From: Bradyrhizobium sp.
GTDB lineage: Bacteria > Pseudomonadota > Alphaproteobacteria > Rhizobiales > Xanthobacteraceae
Reading direction: 5' to 3'
Assembly (NCBI RefSeq): GCF_016213215.1
Contig: NZ_JACRAW010000098.1
Location: 1-64,000, forward strand
DNA: 64,000 nt
Shown one piece after another: positions 37,620-45,562 of the stretch. The notes beneath the pieces were generated by a model, which was not told the origin of the DNA, did no database searches, and worked only from the letters and a program-made list of their open reading frames with translations. The position numbers and the translations under genes were made by a program. The stretch's first letter is position 1, and each line of letters begins with the position of its first letter.

Positions 37620-38160
37620 GGGCGGCGGACCCGTCGCCTTCCGGCCCGATCAGATATTCACGAACCAGAAGCCGCGCCCGGTGCAAGCGGGCCTTTGCTG
37701 TCGCGACAGTCAAGCCGAGGCGCTCGCATATTTCCGCGATGGTCAACTCCTCGAAGTCGCGCAGCAGGATCATTTCGAGATAGTGAGGTGGCAACGACTC
37801 GAGAGCGGAGGCGAGTTCCACCCGCAGCTCGTCGCTCGACCGCTGCGCGAGATCCGCCGCAACCCGATCATCATCGAGCGCCTCCTGCCCGAACATCCTG
37901 CGGGAGAGCCGCGCGCATTCCCGGCGCACGATGGTAAAGAGCCATCCCGCAAAAGACGCGGCGCTCTCAAGCGAGCGGACGTGCCGCGTCACGATCAGCA
38001 GCGCCTCCTGCACCGCATCATCGATTTCACTCATCACACAGTGGCGCATGGCGTAGCGGCGCGCATCAGATTGACACTCGGCCAACAATTGGTCGAGTGC
38101 CGCCGGGTCACCGCCCTGTGCGCGGACGATCAGATGATGCCGATTCACCGCTATCGCCAT
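37609..38160 (-). CDS. ECF sigma factor
   Basis: A 183-residue sigma-70 family protein starting MAIAVNRHHLIVRAQGGDP. Region 2 spans DARRYAMRHCVMSEIDDAVQEALLIVTRHV and SFAGWLFTIVRRECAR; region 4 spans LESLPPHYLEMILLRDFEELTIAEICERLGLTVATAKARLHRAR. No anti-sigma gene is adjacent, unlike the sigF-nrsF pair at 52-53.7 kb. It lies between DUF2892 and TlpA genes behind a SigF-type promoter, which would make it a second-tier regulator under SigF. Confidence 0.9.
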   Translation of the reverse strand: MAIAVNRHHLIVRAQGGDPAALDQLLAECQSDARRYAMRHCVMSEIDDAVQEALLIVTRHVRSLESAASFAGWLFTIVRRECARLSRRMFGQEALDDDRVAADLAQRSSDELRVELASALESLPPHYLEMILLRDFEELTIAEICERLGLTVATAKARLHRARLLVREYLIGPEGDGSAAHGR

Positions 38161-38170
38161 GCCGAGCGCC

Positions 38171-38374
38171 TTAGCCTTCAAGCTTCCGGCCGACCATGGC
38201 GCAGGCGGGGCAGAAGCCGAACAGGCCCGACAACGCCGCCATGGCACCCATGAGACCCACGGCCCAGCCGGTCATCGTTGGACCGAAGTAGGCCAGGGAC
38301 GCCCCAATGAGACCGACGCCCATGACCACCCTGACTGCGCGCTCCCAACCGGGAACATTCTTGACGTAGAACAT
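38171..38374 (-). CDS. DUF2892 (YgaP-like) small membrane protein
   Basis: A 67-residue protein with two membrane helices and the ends FYVKNVPGWERAVRVVMGVGL and GLFGFCPACAMVGRKL. The first ATG (38380) touches the AGGAGG, while ATG at 38374 has it six bases upstream, so the ribosome site decides for 38374. The CPAC motif at the membrane edge is shared by this family near sulfur and metal stress genes. It is the first gene of the operon with ECF sigma (10-base gap) and TlpA. Confidence 0.88.
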   Translation of the reverse strand: MFYVKNVPGWERAVRVVMGVGLIGASLAYFGPTMTGWAVGLMGAMAALSGLFGFCPACAMVGRKLEG

Positions 38375-38638
38375 CTTCATCCTCCTTTTCGGACCGAGGA
38401 GAGCTTCCTCACCCCGCAAGAGGCTGAAAATGCCGAAAAGGATTCGCGTGCCCGAAACAATTTCTTACCGCCTCGTAGGACGAGGCGACGATCAACCATC
38501 CGCCTTGTGGCCATGATGATTTGACCTGCAGGTTGAACGCTTGACGTCGCGACACGACGGTCCTGATCCCAGCCGTCAACGCAGGGAGAACCGTCTCGCT
38601 TGGCCTTGATGACGACATGCACGACCATCCGAGGCTAG
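38375..38638 (-). other. Long 5' leader of the DUF2892 operon, with a doubtful 83-codon ORF
   Basis: About 265 bases lie between the SigF-type promoter and the DUF2892 start. An open frame from ATG 38628 (MVVHVVIKAKRDGSPCVDGW) ends at 38377, touching the next gene's ribosome site. Its first third has plausible codon use, the rest does not. It may be a decayed small gene, a leader peptide or untranslated RNA. Confidence 0.4.
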
Positions 38639-38664
38639 TTCGCCCGTTTCCCGCAAAAGGTTAC
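38639..38664 (-). promoter_or_regulatory. SigF-type promoter for DUF2892-ECF-tlpA
   Basis: On the minus strand the sequence reads GTAACC, 16 bases, CGAA. It is one of four sites in the window with the same elements and exact spacing; the others precede bufA, sigF and the thioredoxin-CcdA-NPCAPK operon. It points toward the DUF2892 operon. Confidence 0.75.
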
Positions 38665-38867
38665 CGGCTGCTGAAGATAATCGAGCCGAGCGGGCATTCG
38701 GTGATGATTTCTCCGCTGGCTCGATCCGATGTGCGGATCGCGTGCGCTCGCACCCCGCCTCAGTGGGGACCGAGATAGCCAACCACGAACATCACGATAT
38801 ACGTCGTCCAAGCGACAATGCATTCGCGCAAGAAATGGGTCTCACGGACTCGTGACAAGCCCGGAGG

Positions 38868-38893
38868 GTAACTGCGGCTGACCTCGGAACGAA
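38868..38893 (+). promoter_or_regulatory. SigF-type promoter for bufABCD
   Basis: GTAACT, 16 bases, CGAA on the plus strand, ending 55 bases before the bufA start codon. Same elements and spacing as the other three sites. The form resembles the promoters I recall for Caulobacter SigF targets, which include bufferin operons. Confidence 0.8.
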
Positions 38894-38948
38894 TCAATCG
38901 ATGCACCTTCGCCGAGCCTGGCGAAGCACTCTCGAGAGGAAAAGATCA

Positions 38949-39254
38949 ATGTCTGCGAAGAATGTTGTGAGTTCGCTCATCCTCGCCGGTGCCGTTACCA
39001 CCGCGCTTGCGACCATTGCCGCCGCCGGCCCGCTGACGAAAGCCGAGGGGGAAGCCGCCATGGCTGCCCAAAAGGAGAAGTGTTACGGCGTCGCCCTGAA
39101 GGGTCAGAACGATTGCGCCGCGGGCCCCGGCACGACCTGCCAAGGCACCTCGACCGTCGACTTCCAGGGCAACGCGTGGAAGTTCGTTCAGGGCGGGACC
39201 TGCGCCAGCATTAAGCTGCCGAACGGCAAGCATGGTTCTCTGAAGCCGATCTGA
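38949..39254 (+). CDS. bufA1: BufA1-type bufferin precursor (DUF2282)
   Basis: A 101-residue precursor starting [20 protein letters not shown] with GAGAGGAAAAG before 38949. Residues 1-26 are a signal peptide; the mature part holds exactly four cysteines (45, 56, 64, 85) in [36 protein letters not shown] and GGTC. This is the BufA1/DUF2282 pattern. In characterised bufferins some cysteines are turned into sulfur heterocycles by the BufB-BufC pair, producing a periplasmic copper-binding peptide. The maturation genes follow directly. Confidence 0.93.
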   Translation: MSAKNVVSSLILAGAVTTALATIAAAGPLTKAEGEAAMAAQKEKCYGVALKGQNDCAAGPGTTCQGTSTVDFQGNAWKFVQGGTCASIKLPNGKHGSLKPI

Positions 39255-39298
39255 CGCGGCAAGAACGCACGATTATCGCAGGAAGGCGGAGAAACAAC

Positions 39299-40222
39299 AT
39301 GAGCGAAGCGCTGAGCCCAAATGCGTCTGTGGCAACGCCTCTTCGCCTTCCGGCGTTTCCGATCGGCGGCCGCGCAGGAACGAGCTTCAAGCATGAGCAC
39401 CTCCGCGCGATTCTTGCCGAAGGTGGACAGCGAGGCTTCTTTGAAGTCCATGCCGAGAATTACATGGGGGCTGGAGGACCGCCGCATCGAGCTCTGGAAG
39501 CCGTGCGTCGCGATTATCCGGTGTCACTGCACGGAGTATGCATGTCGATCGGTGGTCGACAACCGCTCGATCAAGCGCACTTGGCACGCTTCCGCAATCT
39601 GGTCCACCGCTATGAGCCGGCTCTGGTTTCCGAGCACCTGGCCTGGTCGACGCACGAGACCACCTATTTCAACGATCTCCTGCCCTTGCCATATACCGAG
39701 GCGACCCTTGGCCGGGTATGCGATCACATCGACGAGGTTCAGGAAGCGATCCACTGCCCCCTCCTTCTGGAAAACCCGTCGACCTATGTCCTGTTTCGCG
39801 AATCGACGATGAGCGAGACGGAGTTCATCCGGCGTGTCGCACAGCGCACAGGTTGCCGCTTGCTGCTCGACATCAACAACGTTTTCGTGTCGGCAACCAA
39901 TCACGGCTTCTCCGCGCTGGACTATCTTTCCGACTTCCCGCTCTCGAGCATTGGCGAAATCCACCTCGCGGGTCATGCCGAACAGGCGGACGACGAGGGA
40001 GATCCCCTTCTGATCGACAGTCACGATTGTCCGGTCGCGGACGCCGTGTGGCGGCTGTTCGAGAACGTCATCGGACGGGCCGGCCCCATCCCGACGCTCA
40101 TCGAGTGGGACAGCAAGATTCCAGAATGGCCGATTCTGAGGGCCGAGGCGGCCGCAGCGCAGGAGATCCTTGACCGTTATCGGACCGCCACTTTGCCGGG
40201 AGACTGCGATGCCGCTGCTTGA
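39299..40222 (+). CDS. bufB1: MNIO family bufferin maturase (DUF692)
   Basis: A 307-residue TIM-barrel oxidase with bound iron ions. The metal and active-site motifs are in order: [11 protein letters not shown] (about 47-57), [12 protein letters not shown] (about 75), SEHLAWS (111), [10 protein letters not shown] (154), [12 protein letters not shown] (188), [10 protein letters not shown] (219), IDSHDCPV (239) and LIEWDSKIP (267). Such enzymes oxidise peptide cysteines during RiPP maturation. Gene order A-B-C-D and a 14-base overlap with bufC are those of known bufferin operons. Confidence 0.94.
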   Translation: MSEALSPNASVATPLRLPAFPIGGRAGTSFKHEHLRAILAEGGQRGFFEVHAENYMGAGGPPHRALEAVRRDYPVSLHGVCMSIGGRQPLDQAHLARFRNLVHRYEPALVSEHLAWSTHETTYFNDLLPLPYTEATLGRVCDHIDEVQEAIHCPLLLENPSTYVLFRESTMSETEFIRRVAQRTGCRLLLDINNVFVSATNHGFSALDYLSDFPLSSIGEIHLAGHAEQADDEGDPLLIDSHDCPVADAVWRLFENVIGRAGPIPTLIEWDSKIPEWPILRAEAAAAQEILDRYRTATLPGDCDAAA

Positions 40223-40994
40223 GGTCGCCTCACACTCCTATGCGCCGGCGTTTGCGGCAGCGCTGCTCCGCCCGGACCGGGAGCCGCCGTCCATCGTCAT
40301 GGGCCCCCGCGGAAAGGCTGCGGCCAAGCGCTACAACGTCTACCGCAACAACGTCATGGTCAGCCTGATCGACGCCCTTGCCGCGATTTACCCCGGCGTG
40401 CAGCGCGTCACCGGCGTCGACTTCTTCCGCGCCATGGCGCGCTTCCATATCCGCGCCACTCCACCCACCTCGCCGCTGCTGTTCGACTATGGCCGCGATC
40501 TTCCCGCCTTTATCGAGCGATATGAGTATGCCCGGTCGATGCCGTGGCTTGCCGACACGGCGCGAATGGAGAGGGCATGGCTCGATGCTTATCATGCCGC
40601 TGATGCCGAGCCGCTGTCGGCAGCATCCTTGGCCGCGGTCCCGTCATGCCAACTCGCCGAGCTCGTTTTCACGGCACATCCGGCCACAAGAATTGTCCGG
40701 TCGCGGTTCTCCGCCCTGACGATCTTCGTAGCCAATCGCAGCAATGACCCGGTGGGCTCGATCAACGCAGCTTCACCGGAGGACGCCCTCATTACGCGGC
40801 CGGACTATGATGTCGTTGTCCGGCATCTTCCGCCGGGAGGAGCCGTATTCCTTACGCATTTGATCTCGGGGCGACCGCTCGGCGAGGCCGCCGCATCGAC
40901 GCTGGAGATTTCGCCTGCCTTTGATGTTGCAGCGGGCATCGCCGGCCTGATCCAGGCGGGCGCATTCACCGCGGTCACATTCGGAGAACCCTGA
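40209..40994 (+). CDS. bufC1: BufC/HvfC family peptide modification chaperone (DUF2063)
   Basis: A 261-residue protein starting [20 protein letters not shown] with GGGAG before ATG 40209. The N-terminal DUF2063 helical domain carries [55 protein letters not shown]. This family presents the precursor to the MNIO enzyme. The gene starts inside bufB and its stop overlaps the doxX start, so B, C and D are translationally coupled. Confidence 0.92.
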   Translation: MPLLEVASHSYAPAFAAALLRPDREPPSIVMGPRGKAAAKRYNVYRNNVMVSLIDALAAIYPGVQRVTGVDFFRAMARFHIRATPPTSPLLFDYGRDLPAFIERYEYARSMPWLADTARMERAWLDAYHAADAEPLSAASLAAVPSCQLAELVFTAHPATRIVRSRFSALTIFVANRSNDPVGSINAASPEDALITRPDYDVVVRHLPPGGAVFLTHLISGRPLGEAAASTLEISPAFDVAAGIAGLIQAGAFTAVTFGEP

Positions 40995-41530
40995 TGAGAG
41001 CCGATCGATGGGGCATGGCCGGTCAGGGCCTTCAGCAGATCGGTATCCTGACCGACAAGGCGAACCGCCTGGTGCAGGCGGTGGCGGTGCCCTCCGTGGT
41101 TCAGCTTGTGTTACGAGTGGCGCTGGCGGTGCCGTTCTGGCGCTCCGGCATCCTCAAATGGGATGGCTTTTTGAAGCTGAGTGATATTGCCGTCACTCTG
41201 TTCACTGACGAGTTCATGCTGCACCTGCCGGGCGGCCCCTACCCATTTCCGGCGCCGGCCGTGATGGCGTTCCTCTCCGGATCGGCCGAGATCATTTTCC
41301 CGGTTCTGCTCGTCCTCGGACTTGCCACCCGCTTTGCGGCGCTCGGTTTGCTGTTCATGACCGCCATCGTCGAACTCACCGTACCCGACGGCTGGCCCGT
41401 CCATATCACCTGGGCGGCAATGGCTCTGAGCATCATGGCTTTTGGACCCGGGCGAATATCGATCGACCACTTGATGTCTCGGCTTCAGCGCGCGCCGGAG
41501 AATGGCCGACATTCCCATAATGCAGGGTGA
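40994..41530 (+). CDS. bufD1: DoxX family membrane protein of the bufferin operon
   Basis: A 178-residue membrane protein with about four helices. LVLRVALAVPFWRSGILKWDGFLKLSD and FLSGSAEIIFPVLLVLGLATRFAALGLL are DoxX signatures. In bufferin operons the fourth gene is commonly a DoxX protein of unknown role, perhaps linked to quinone or thiol redox chemistry. TGATG overlap with bufC. The gene name follows operon position only. Confidence 0.85.
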   Translation: MRADRWGMAGQGLQQIGILTDKANRLVQAVAVPSVVQLVLRVALAVPFWRSGILKWDGFLKLSDIAVTLFTDEFMLHLPGGPYPFPAPAVMAFLSGSAEIIFPVLLVLGLATRFAALGLLFMTAIVELTVPDGWPVHITWAAMALSIMAFGPGRISIDHLMSRLQRAPENGRHSHNAG

Positions 41531-41984
41531 ATTGACGAGCTCGCCAGCCCTCAAAGACTTCTCCAGAGCTGACGCGGCGCAACCCATGCTCGGTCGCTAA
41601 TCTCCACTGCGTCTCTGAGGGTTTGTCAGTCATCCCGAGCACTACGGTGTTCGCCATTGTCGCAGCAACCACGGGGCATTGCATTTGTAAGGCTTGGTTG
41701 CATTAAATGGGGTCCTGCCCTGGTGGCAGGCGCTTTTCATTCCGAGACTGTTTGCAGCGCCATTGCCCCTCGACAATGAGGTCCATCCTTGTGATGAATC
41801 GTATCACCGCCGCCTTCTTGCTTGTCACTTCGCTCTTCATGAGCGCTGAGGGCAAAGCTACAACAGGCAGCGCGTAGGACACGTTGCAACGCAGTGAAAC
41901 CAATCATCTGGAAAGGATGATTTACAGACAGCGTGTCGCTCACGCTCAACCAATCCTTATAGCCGAGTTCACCCGGCGAGACCG
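41531..41984. other. Intergenic with possible remnants
   Basis: About 450 bases after doxX. ORF track entries here (41433-41684 and 41737-42048, minus) lack ribosome sites and recognisable motifs and the codon use is mixed. A small exported-peptide-like frame at 41776-41877 is listed separately. Confidence 0.5.
41776..41877 (+). CDS. Possible small exported peptide (33 aa)
   Basis: A short frame, MRSILVMNRITAAFLLVTSL then FMSAEGKATTGSA, that reads like a signal peptide followed by a few residues. A start at 41794 (MNRITAA) is also possible. No good ribosome site is seen and the peptide ends just after the signal, so it may be the remnant of a longer exported protein. Too short for the ORF track. 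Confidence 0.3.
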   Translation: MRSILVMNRITAAFLLVTSLFMSAEGKATTGSA

Positions 41985-42173
41985 TCAAGCGAGCCTGATT
42001 CGGCGCCAGCCGGTCGCGTTGTCCTTGCTGCAGTCGAATATCACCCAAAGCCCATCAAGCGACGGCGGAACGGGAATACTCCGCCAACCGCAAATGAAGT
42101 CAGGATCATTTGCGTCCAAGGGCACTTGAATGTCGCGCGTGTACACGCGTTCGATGACAATTGCGCCGTCCAT
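41985..42173 (-). CDS. Hypothetical protein, 62 aa
   Basis: A 62-residue protein when started at MDGAIVIERVYTRDIQVPLD (42173); the track version adds 54 unlikely residues. The sequence WVIFDCSKDNATGWRRIRLA at the C-terminus and the balanced composition look like a real folded small protein rather than a shadow frame. GAGGCGAG lies upstream of the ATG. I do not recognise a family. A one-mismatch SigF-type site lies 44 bases upstream. Confidence 0.55.
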   Translation of the reverse strand: MDGAIVIERVYTRDIQVPLDANDPDFICGWRSIPVPPSLDGLWVIFDCSKDNATGWRRIRLA

Positions 42174-42216
42174 GGAAAAGTCTCGCCTCTTTCCGGGGAA
42201 ACGATGTGTTCGCCCT

Positions 42217-42242
42217 GTCGCTGCAGGACAGCGCGCAGTTAC
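42217..42242 (-). promoter_or_regulatory. Weak SigF-type promoter candidate
   Basis: On the minus strand GTAACT, 16 bases, CGAC: one mismatch from the four strong sites, correct spacing, pointing at the 62-residue hypothetical gene. Could be chance. Confidence 0.3.
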
Positions 42243-42350
42243 ACCGGAGCATTGAAACGGCAGGGCTTCCGCCGCCGCGGAAGGGATGCCTTGGTCGCGA
42301 ACCTCTTCTTTGGGCGGAGGTCTCTTGTTCGACACCAGCCTCCTGCCCGT

Positions 42351-42449
42351 TCACACGCCGTAGAAAATCTTGATTTCCCACAGCAAGACGACGATAGCCA
42401 ATAACAGCGTGGCTGCCGCCAATACACTCTCCAGGGAAGCAACTCTCAT
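42351..42449 (-). CDS. Single-helix membrane peptide, 32 aa
   Basis: Starts MRVASLESVLAAATLLLAIV and ends WEIKIFYGV: one membrane helix with a short polar tail. GGAGAG stands four bases before the ATG, a proper ribosome site. Too short for the ORF track. It lies in the accessory region between the 62-residue hypothetical and nrtS. Function unknown; size and shape fit a membrane-complex accessory peptide or toxin-like peptide. Confidence 0.6.
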   Translation of the reverse strand: MRVASLESVLAAATLLLAIVVLLWEIKIFYGV

Positions 42450-42868
42450 CGTACTCTCCGCTTCCCAGCCCCGTTTACGGGTCTAGTTGATTCGTTGATT
42501 CTCGTTCAATTGCGCGGTCATTCTGCTGGAAAACTGAGTGGCAGCTTGTGGTTTGCGGGCCACACCATTTCCGTAATATCCCGGATCAGGCGCGGGGTTT
42601 GCCGACCTCTCGTCTGCTGCTGCGGGAGATGGAAAGGAACAAACGCGCAAGTGCCGGCGGCGAAAGACTCGTCCTGCCGCCGCTACACGCAACTGCGCGG
42701 CACGGTTCCCAAAATGGAACCCCGGCGCACCGCCCACGCTGACAGAAGCTGGCGGAGCGCCCGAGGATGGAAACGAGCCACAAGCCGTCTCTCTCCAAGG
42801 CTGTCCGCCGCGGCCTGCCTCAGCAACAGCAGTTGCCCGACCGTCGCGGCGCTTGCGGCTGCTCGCGC
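42450..42868. other. Intergenic, no gene supported
   Basis: About 420 bases. Long frames on both strands overlap here (42483-42872 minus, 42495-42896 plus) with low-complexity Arg/Ala/Ser translations and no motif; I take them as shadows of GC-rich DNA. Confidence 0.5.
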
Positions 42869-43099
42869 TCATTCCTGCGGACGCGCCAATCGATAGGAAA
42901 CGGCGCCGTAGGTGCTTACGGCATAGGGCACGAAGTAGGTCAAAACGATCTTCGTCCAGTTGATCGACATGGCGCCGAAAAGGGCATCGCCCTGATTGAT
43001 GAGATTAAGGATAGTGCCGACGACGAGCGCCACGTAGGTGGACCGAACGGGTATCCCGTCGGAAAGCGAATACTGAATGGCGAGTTTCAGGCGTGACAT
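42869..43099 (-). CDS. nrtS: NrtS-type nitrate/nitrite transporter family small protein
   Basis: A 76-residue protein with two membrane segments. ALVVGTILNLINQGDALFGAMSINWTKIVLTYFVPYAVSTYGAV is the diagnostic NrtS block. The family is linked to nitrate or nitrite transport in marine and soil bacteria. A frameshifted copy lies at 36629-36849 in the same orientation. No other nitrate genes are nearby, so the physiological role here is open. Confidence 0.85.
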   Translation of the reverse strand: MSRLKLAIQYSLSDGIPVRSTYVALVVGTILNLINQGDALFGAMSINWTKIVLTYFVPYAVSTYGAVSYRLARPQE

Positions 43100-43235
43100 G
43101 ACGTCCTCGTTAAAACGGACGTTCTAGTACGCCTTCAACCAAGACGGAAGTTGGAGCCTTCTCTCGCGGTCAAGCATGTCCAAGGCCGGCACGAAGCGGC
43201 ACGGCCGCATCTGGCGAGCAGGAGGCGAAAAAGGG

Positions 43236-43649
43236 TCAATCCCTGAAGCCGCGCCCGCTTTGTCTCCGCCACAGCTGGCCGACGCTATTTATCACTTCAG
43301 CGAGTTCCCAGGGCTTCTCCCATCGCATGATATTCCAGAATCGCCGGGGGATCGCCTCCACGCCATAACCGGTGGCGAGTGCAAACGGGATCTGTCGACG
43401 CATCAATTCGTCCGCAACCGGCCACGCGAACTCGTTGCGAAGGTTGACGTCGAGTATCGCCACGTCGAATTCGCCGACAGCAATCTGGTCCTGCGCCTCG
43501 CGAACATCACCCACCGGGCCAACGATCTTCGCGCCGTGGGACTTCAACTCCTTGTCCAGCTCGTCAGCCAGAAAGTATTCGTCCTCGATGATGAGAACGC
43601 GACATCCATACACGTTAACCAACGAATCGCTTCTGTTTCCCACGACCAT
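43236..43649 (-). CDS. Single-domain response regulator
   Basis: A 137-residue receiver domain without output domain. VLIIEDEYFLADELDKELKS holds the acidic pair, FDVAILDVNLRN the phospho-accepting aspartate and the conserved lysine is in MRWEKPWE. A threonine/alanine position is in ALATGYG. Related proteins act as phosphate sinks in general stress signalling of alphaproteobacteria. No kinase gene is next to it. Confidence 0.88.
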   Translation of the reverse strand: MVVGNRSDSLVNVYGCRVLIIEDEYFLADELDKELKSHGAKIVGPVGDVREAQDQIAVGEFDVAILDVNLRNEFAWPVADELMRRQIPFALATGYGVEAIPRRFWNIMRWEKPWELAEVINSVGQLWRRQSGRGFRD

Positions 43650-43972
43650 TGCCCTCTCGGGCGCATGTCACGCCCTTGATTTGTAGCTTGGAAATCTCAG
43701 CAATCGCGTCGTTGCGATCGTTGCGGCCAAGCGTTTGCAACGCTTGCTCATCATCCGCCGCGGCATCCACTGCGGGAGTCGGGGTAACCAATCGACGATG
43801 ACTCTCGCCACCCCAGCTACAACCAGTGATACTAGTATGCTTACGTTACAGCCATTTGGCCAGAGGTTCCAAGAAATAAATTGGCACTGAGCCAAGATAT
43901 TTGCCGAGAGTTCCCTGGCCTCACGACCGTGCCGGCAGGGGCATTCCAGCTAATGCAACCGCTCGACCGGGA
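43650..43972. other. Intergenic, no gene supported
   Basis: About 320 bases, less GC-rich than the surroundings. The 75-codon frame at 43668-43895 (minus) has no ribosome site or recognisable motif and is not called. Confidence 0.5.
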
Positions 43973-44164
43973 TCAAGGTCTGGCGAAAACAGTAGACCCG
44001 CACGGCTCATCCTCCCAGATGAGTTCTCCGCAGTGACACTCGTAAACGCGGACCGTTTTGCCGCTCCGGGGATCAGCGGCTTTGAGGACCAAAGGGGCCC
44101 GACCGCCGCAGCGCTTGCATTCAGGGCCGCTCGCGGCGTCCGCGCGGGTTAAGCTAACGGTCAT
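43973..44164 (-). CDS. Small zinc-ribbon-like protein
   Basis: A 63-residue protein with CKRCGG near residue 16 and YECHCGELIW near residue 42, a CxxC plus CxC arrangement suited to binding one zinc. It begins MTVSLTRADAASGPECKRC. Such small ribbons are common hypothetical proteins in Bradyrhizobium. No operon partner is evident. Confidence 0.65.
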   Translation of the reverse strand: MTVSLTRADAASGPECKRCGGRAPLVLKAADPRSGKTVRVYECHCGELIWEDEPCGSTVFARP

Positions 44165-44319
44165 GCAGTGGGGTCTCGGGCGTGTCGGCCGATCCTACGG
44201 CGCGAACGCGGGTGCGAATTGATCTGGAACAAGAGAGCTCAACGCCGCGGCACTTGTCGCTCACTTAGGCGCCCGGTAAGCGCGGCAGGCGCGGGCGCAG
44301 GTCCGTCCAAATCTGCGCG

Positions 44320-45516
44320 CTAGAACGCCAACGCCAGTTCCTTCGCGCCGGGCTGGTTGCTGTTGGAGTCCATCCTGGCGTCGGTGACCGCGAGCAGCTT
44401 CGCCACCGTGTTGTGGCGGATGGCGACCGGGTTGCGCTCATAACCGCCGCGCTGGAAGAAGTTCGAGGTCGGCACCTGCTCGCGCAGCGCCTGTGGCATC
44501 GTCACCATGTCCAGACCAGTGCCGTCGCCGGTGAGATTCATCATCTCGAGCTCGGCCGCGCTGAGCGGGCGGGTGTAGCCCTTGGCCCGCGCGAAGATCA
44601 CCGACGTCAACAGCTTGTGGGTTTGCAGCATCGGGCCGACGTCGACGTCGAGCACCATCGCGTGCATGGCCCAGCCCTGCGCCGTGTCGCCGATCTTCTC
44701 GTGCTGCGACCACTCGTCCGGCACCGAACGCGCATGGGCGACCATGCGCCTGACCACCGCGATCTTGTGGTCCATCGCCTTGCGCGCGGCACCGGTCATA
44801 TGCGCGGCCTTGTCGTTCAGCGCGCGAAGGAGTTCGTGGCCCTGCTCGGCGAGCAGCTCGACGCTGTTGGTGGTCAGGAGTTGGTTGTAGCCGACCGCGG
44901 TCGACGCCGGGCGCGAGCCGTTGCGCACGCCAGACTGCATGTCGTGATTGCCGTTGCCGCCGGTTTCGAAGGAATAGACCCGCACCAGCTGCTCGCGCGT
45001 CAGGCCGGCGTGCATGGCATAACGCGCATAGGCGCGCTTGAACTCGACCTCGGCCGCCGGCCGCTGGGGGACGAACTGGTACTGCTCGATCGCGGCTTTC
45101 AGGAAATCCGCGATTACGGGAATGTATTTGCGCGGCCGGCGCGGCTCCTCCGGCTCTTCGGAGGGATCCGGGTTTATCGGCCGCTTCGGCCCGGTATAGA
45201 CCGGCGGGTGGGTCAGAACGTAGTCATCCAGCGTGATCGGCTGACGCTCGCGCCGCTTGGCGTTGCGGCCGCGCCGCCTCTCGGAAATCAGGCTCCAATA
45301 GGCGCCCGCTTCCTGCTCGAAGGCTTCCCGAGCCGCCAGATATTCCTTCAGCTTGCGGCGATACTCCGCGATCGCCTGTGGCGAAGCCGCCTGCGCCAGC
45401 GCGTCGGCGGTGGAGGGCGGCAACGCGCCGGCGTCCTGCGCCAACGCCTGCTGCGCGATCAGGGCAAGCCCCAGCACGAGGACATTGAGGGAAGCGCGAA
45501 TCGGTAGGTCGAGCAT
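44320..45516 (-). CDS. Exported hypothetical protein, possible lysozyme-like fold
   Basis: A 398-residue protein with a signal peptide (NVLVLGLALIAQQALAQ). After a helical segment and a proline-rich linker (TGPKRPINPDPSEEPEEPRR), the second half reads LVRVYSFETGGNGNHDMQSG and STAVGYNQLLTTNSVELL. The glutamate in ETGGxG with the downstream GYNQLL recalls lytic transglycosylase active sites, but this is weak. It may act on the cell wall in the periplasm. Single gene. Confidence 0.7.
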   Translation of the reverse strand: MLDLPIRASLNVLVLGLALIAQQALAQDAGALPPSTADALAQAASPQAIAEYRRKLKEYLAAREAFEQEAGAYWSLISERRRGRNAKRRERQPITLDDYVLTHPPVYTGPKRPINPDPSEEPEEPRRPRKYIPVIADFLKAAIEQYQFVPQRPAAEVEFKRAYARYAMHAGLTREQLVRVYSFETGGNGNHDMQSGVRNGSRPASTAVGYNQLLTTNSVELLAEQGHELLRALNDKAAHMTGAARKAMDHKIAVVRRMVAHARSVPDEWSQHEKIGDTAQGWAMHAMVLDVDVGPMLQTHKLLTSVIFARAKGYTRPLSAAELEMMNLTGDGTGLDMVTMPQALREQVPTSNFFQRGGYERNPVAIRHNTVAKLLAVTDARMDSNSNQPGAKELALAF

Positions 45517-45562
45517 GACGCCGTTGTAGCAAGCATCGCGCGCAAGTCAGCTTAAAAGCCGC

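Noticed and set aside
38760-38831. Short hydrophobic frame ending WTTYIVMFVVGYLGPH on the minus strand
   Set aside because: Only a TTG start without ribosome site; 23 residues; may be a remnant of a membrane protein.
42483-42896. Overlapping 129- and 133-codon frames on both strands
   Set aside because: Low-complexity translations, no ribosome sites and no recognisable domain.
43787-43812. GTAACC in the spacer near 43787 as a further SigF-type site
   Set aside because: At the 16-base spacing the -10 reads CGCC, and no gene start lies downstream in that direction at a useful distance.
43668-43895. 75-codon minus-strand ORF
   Set aside because: No ribosome site or motif; atypical composition.
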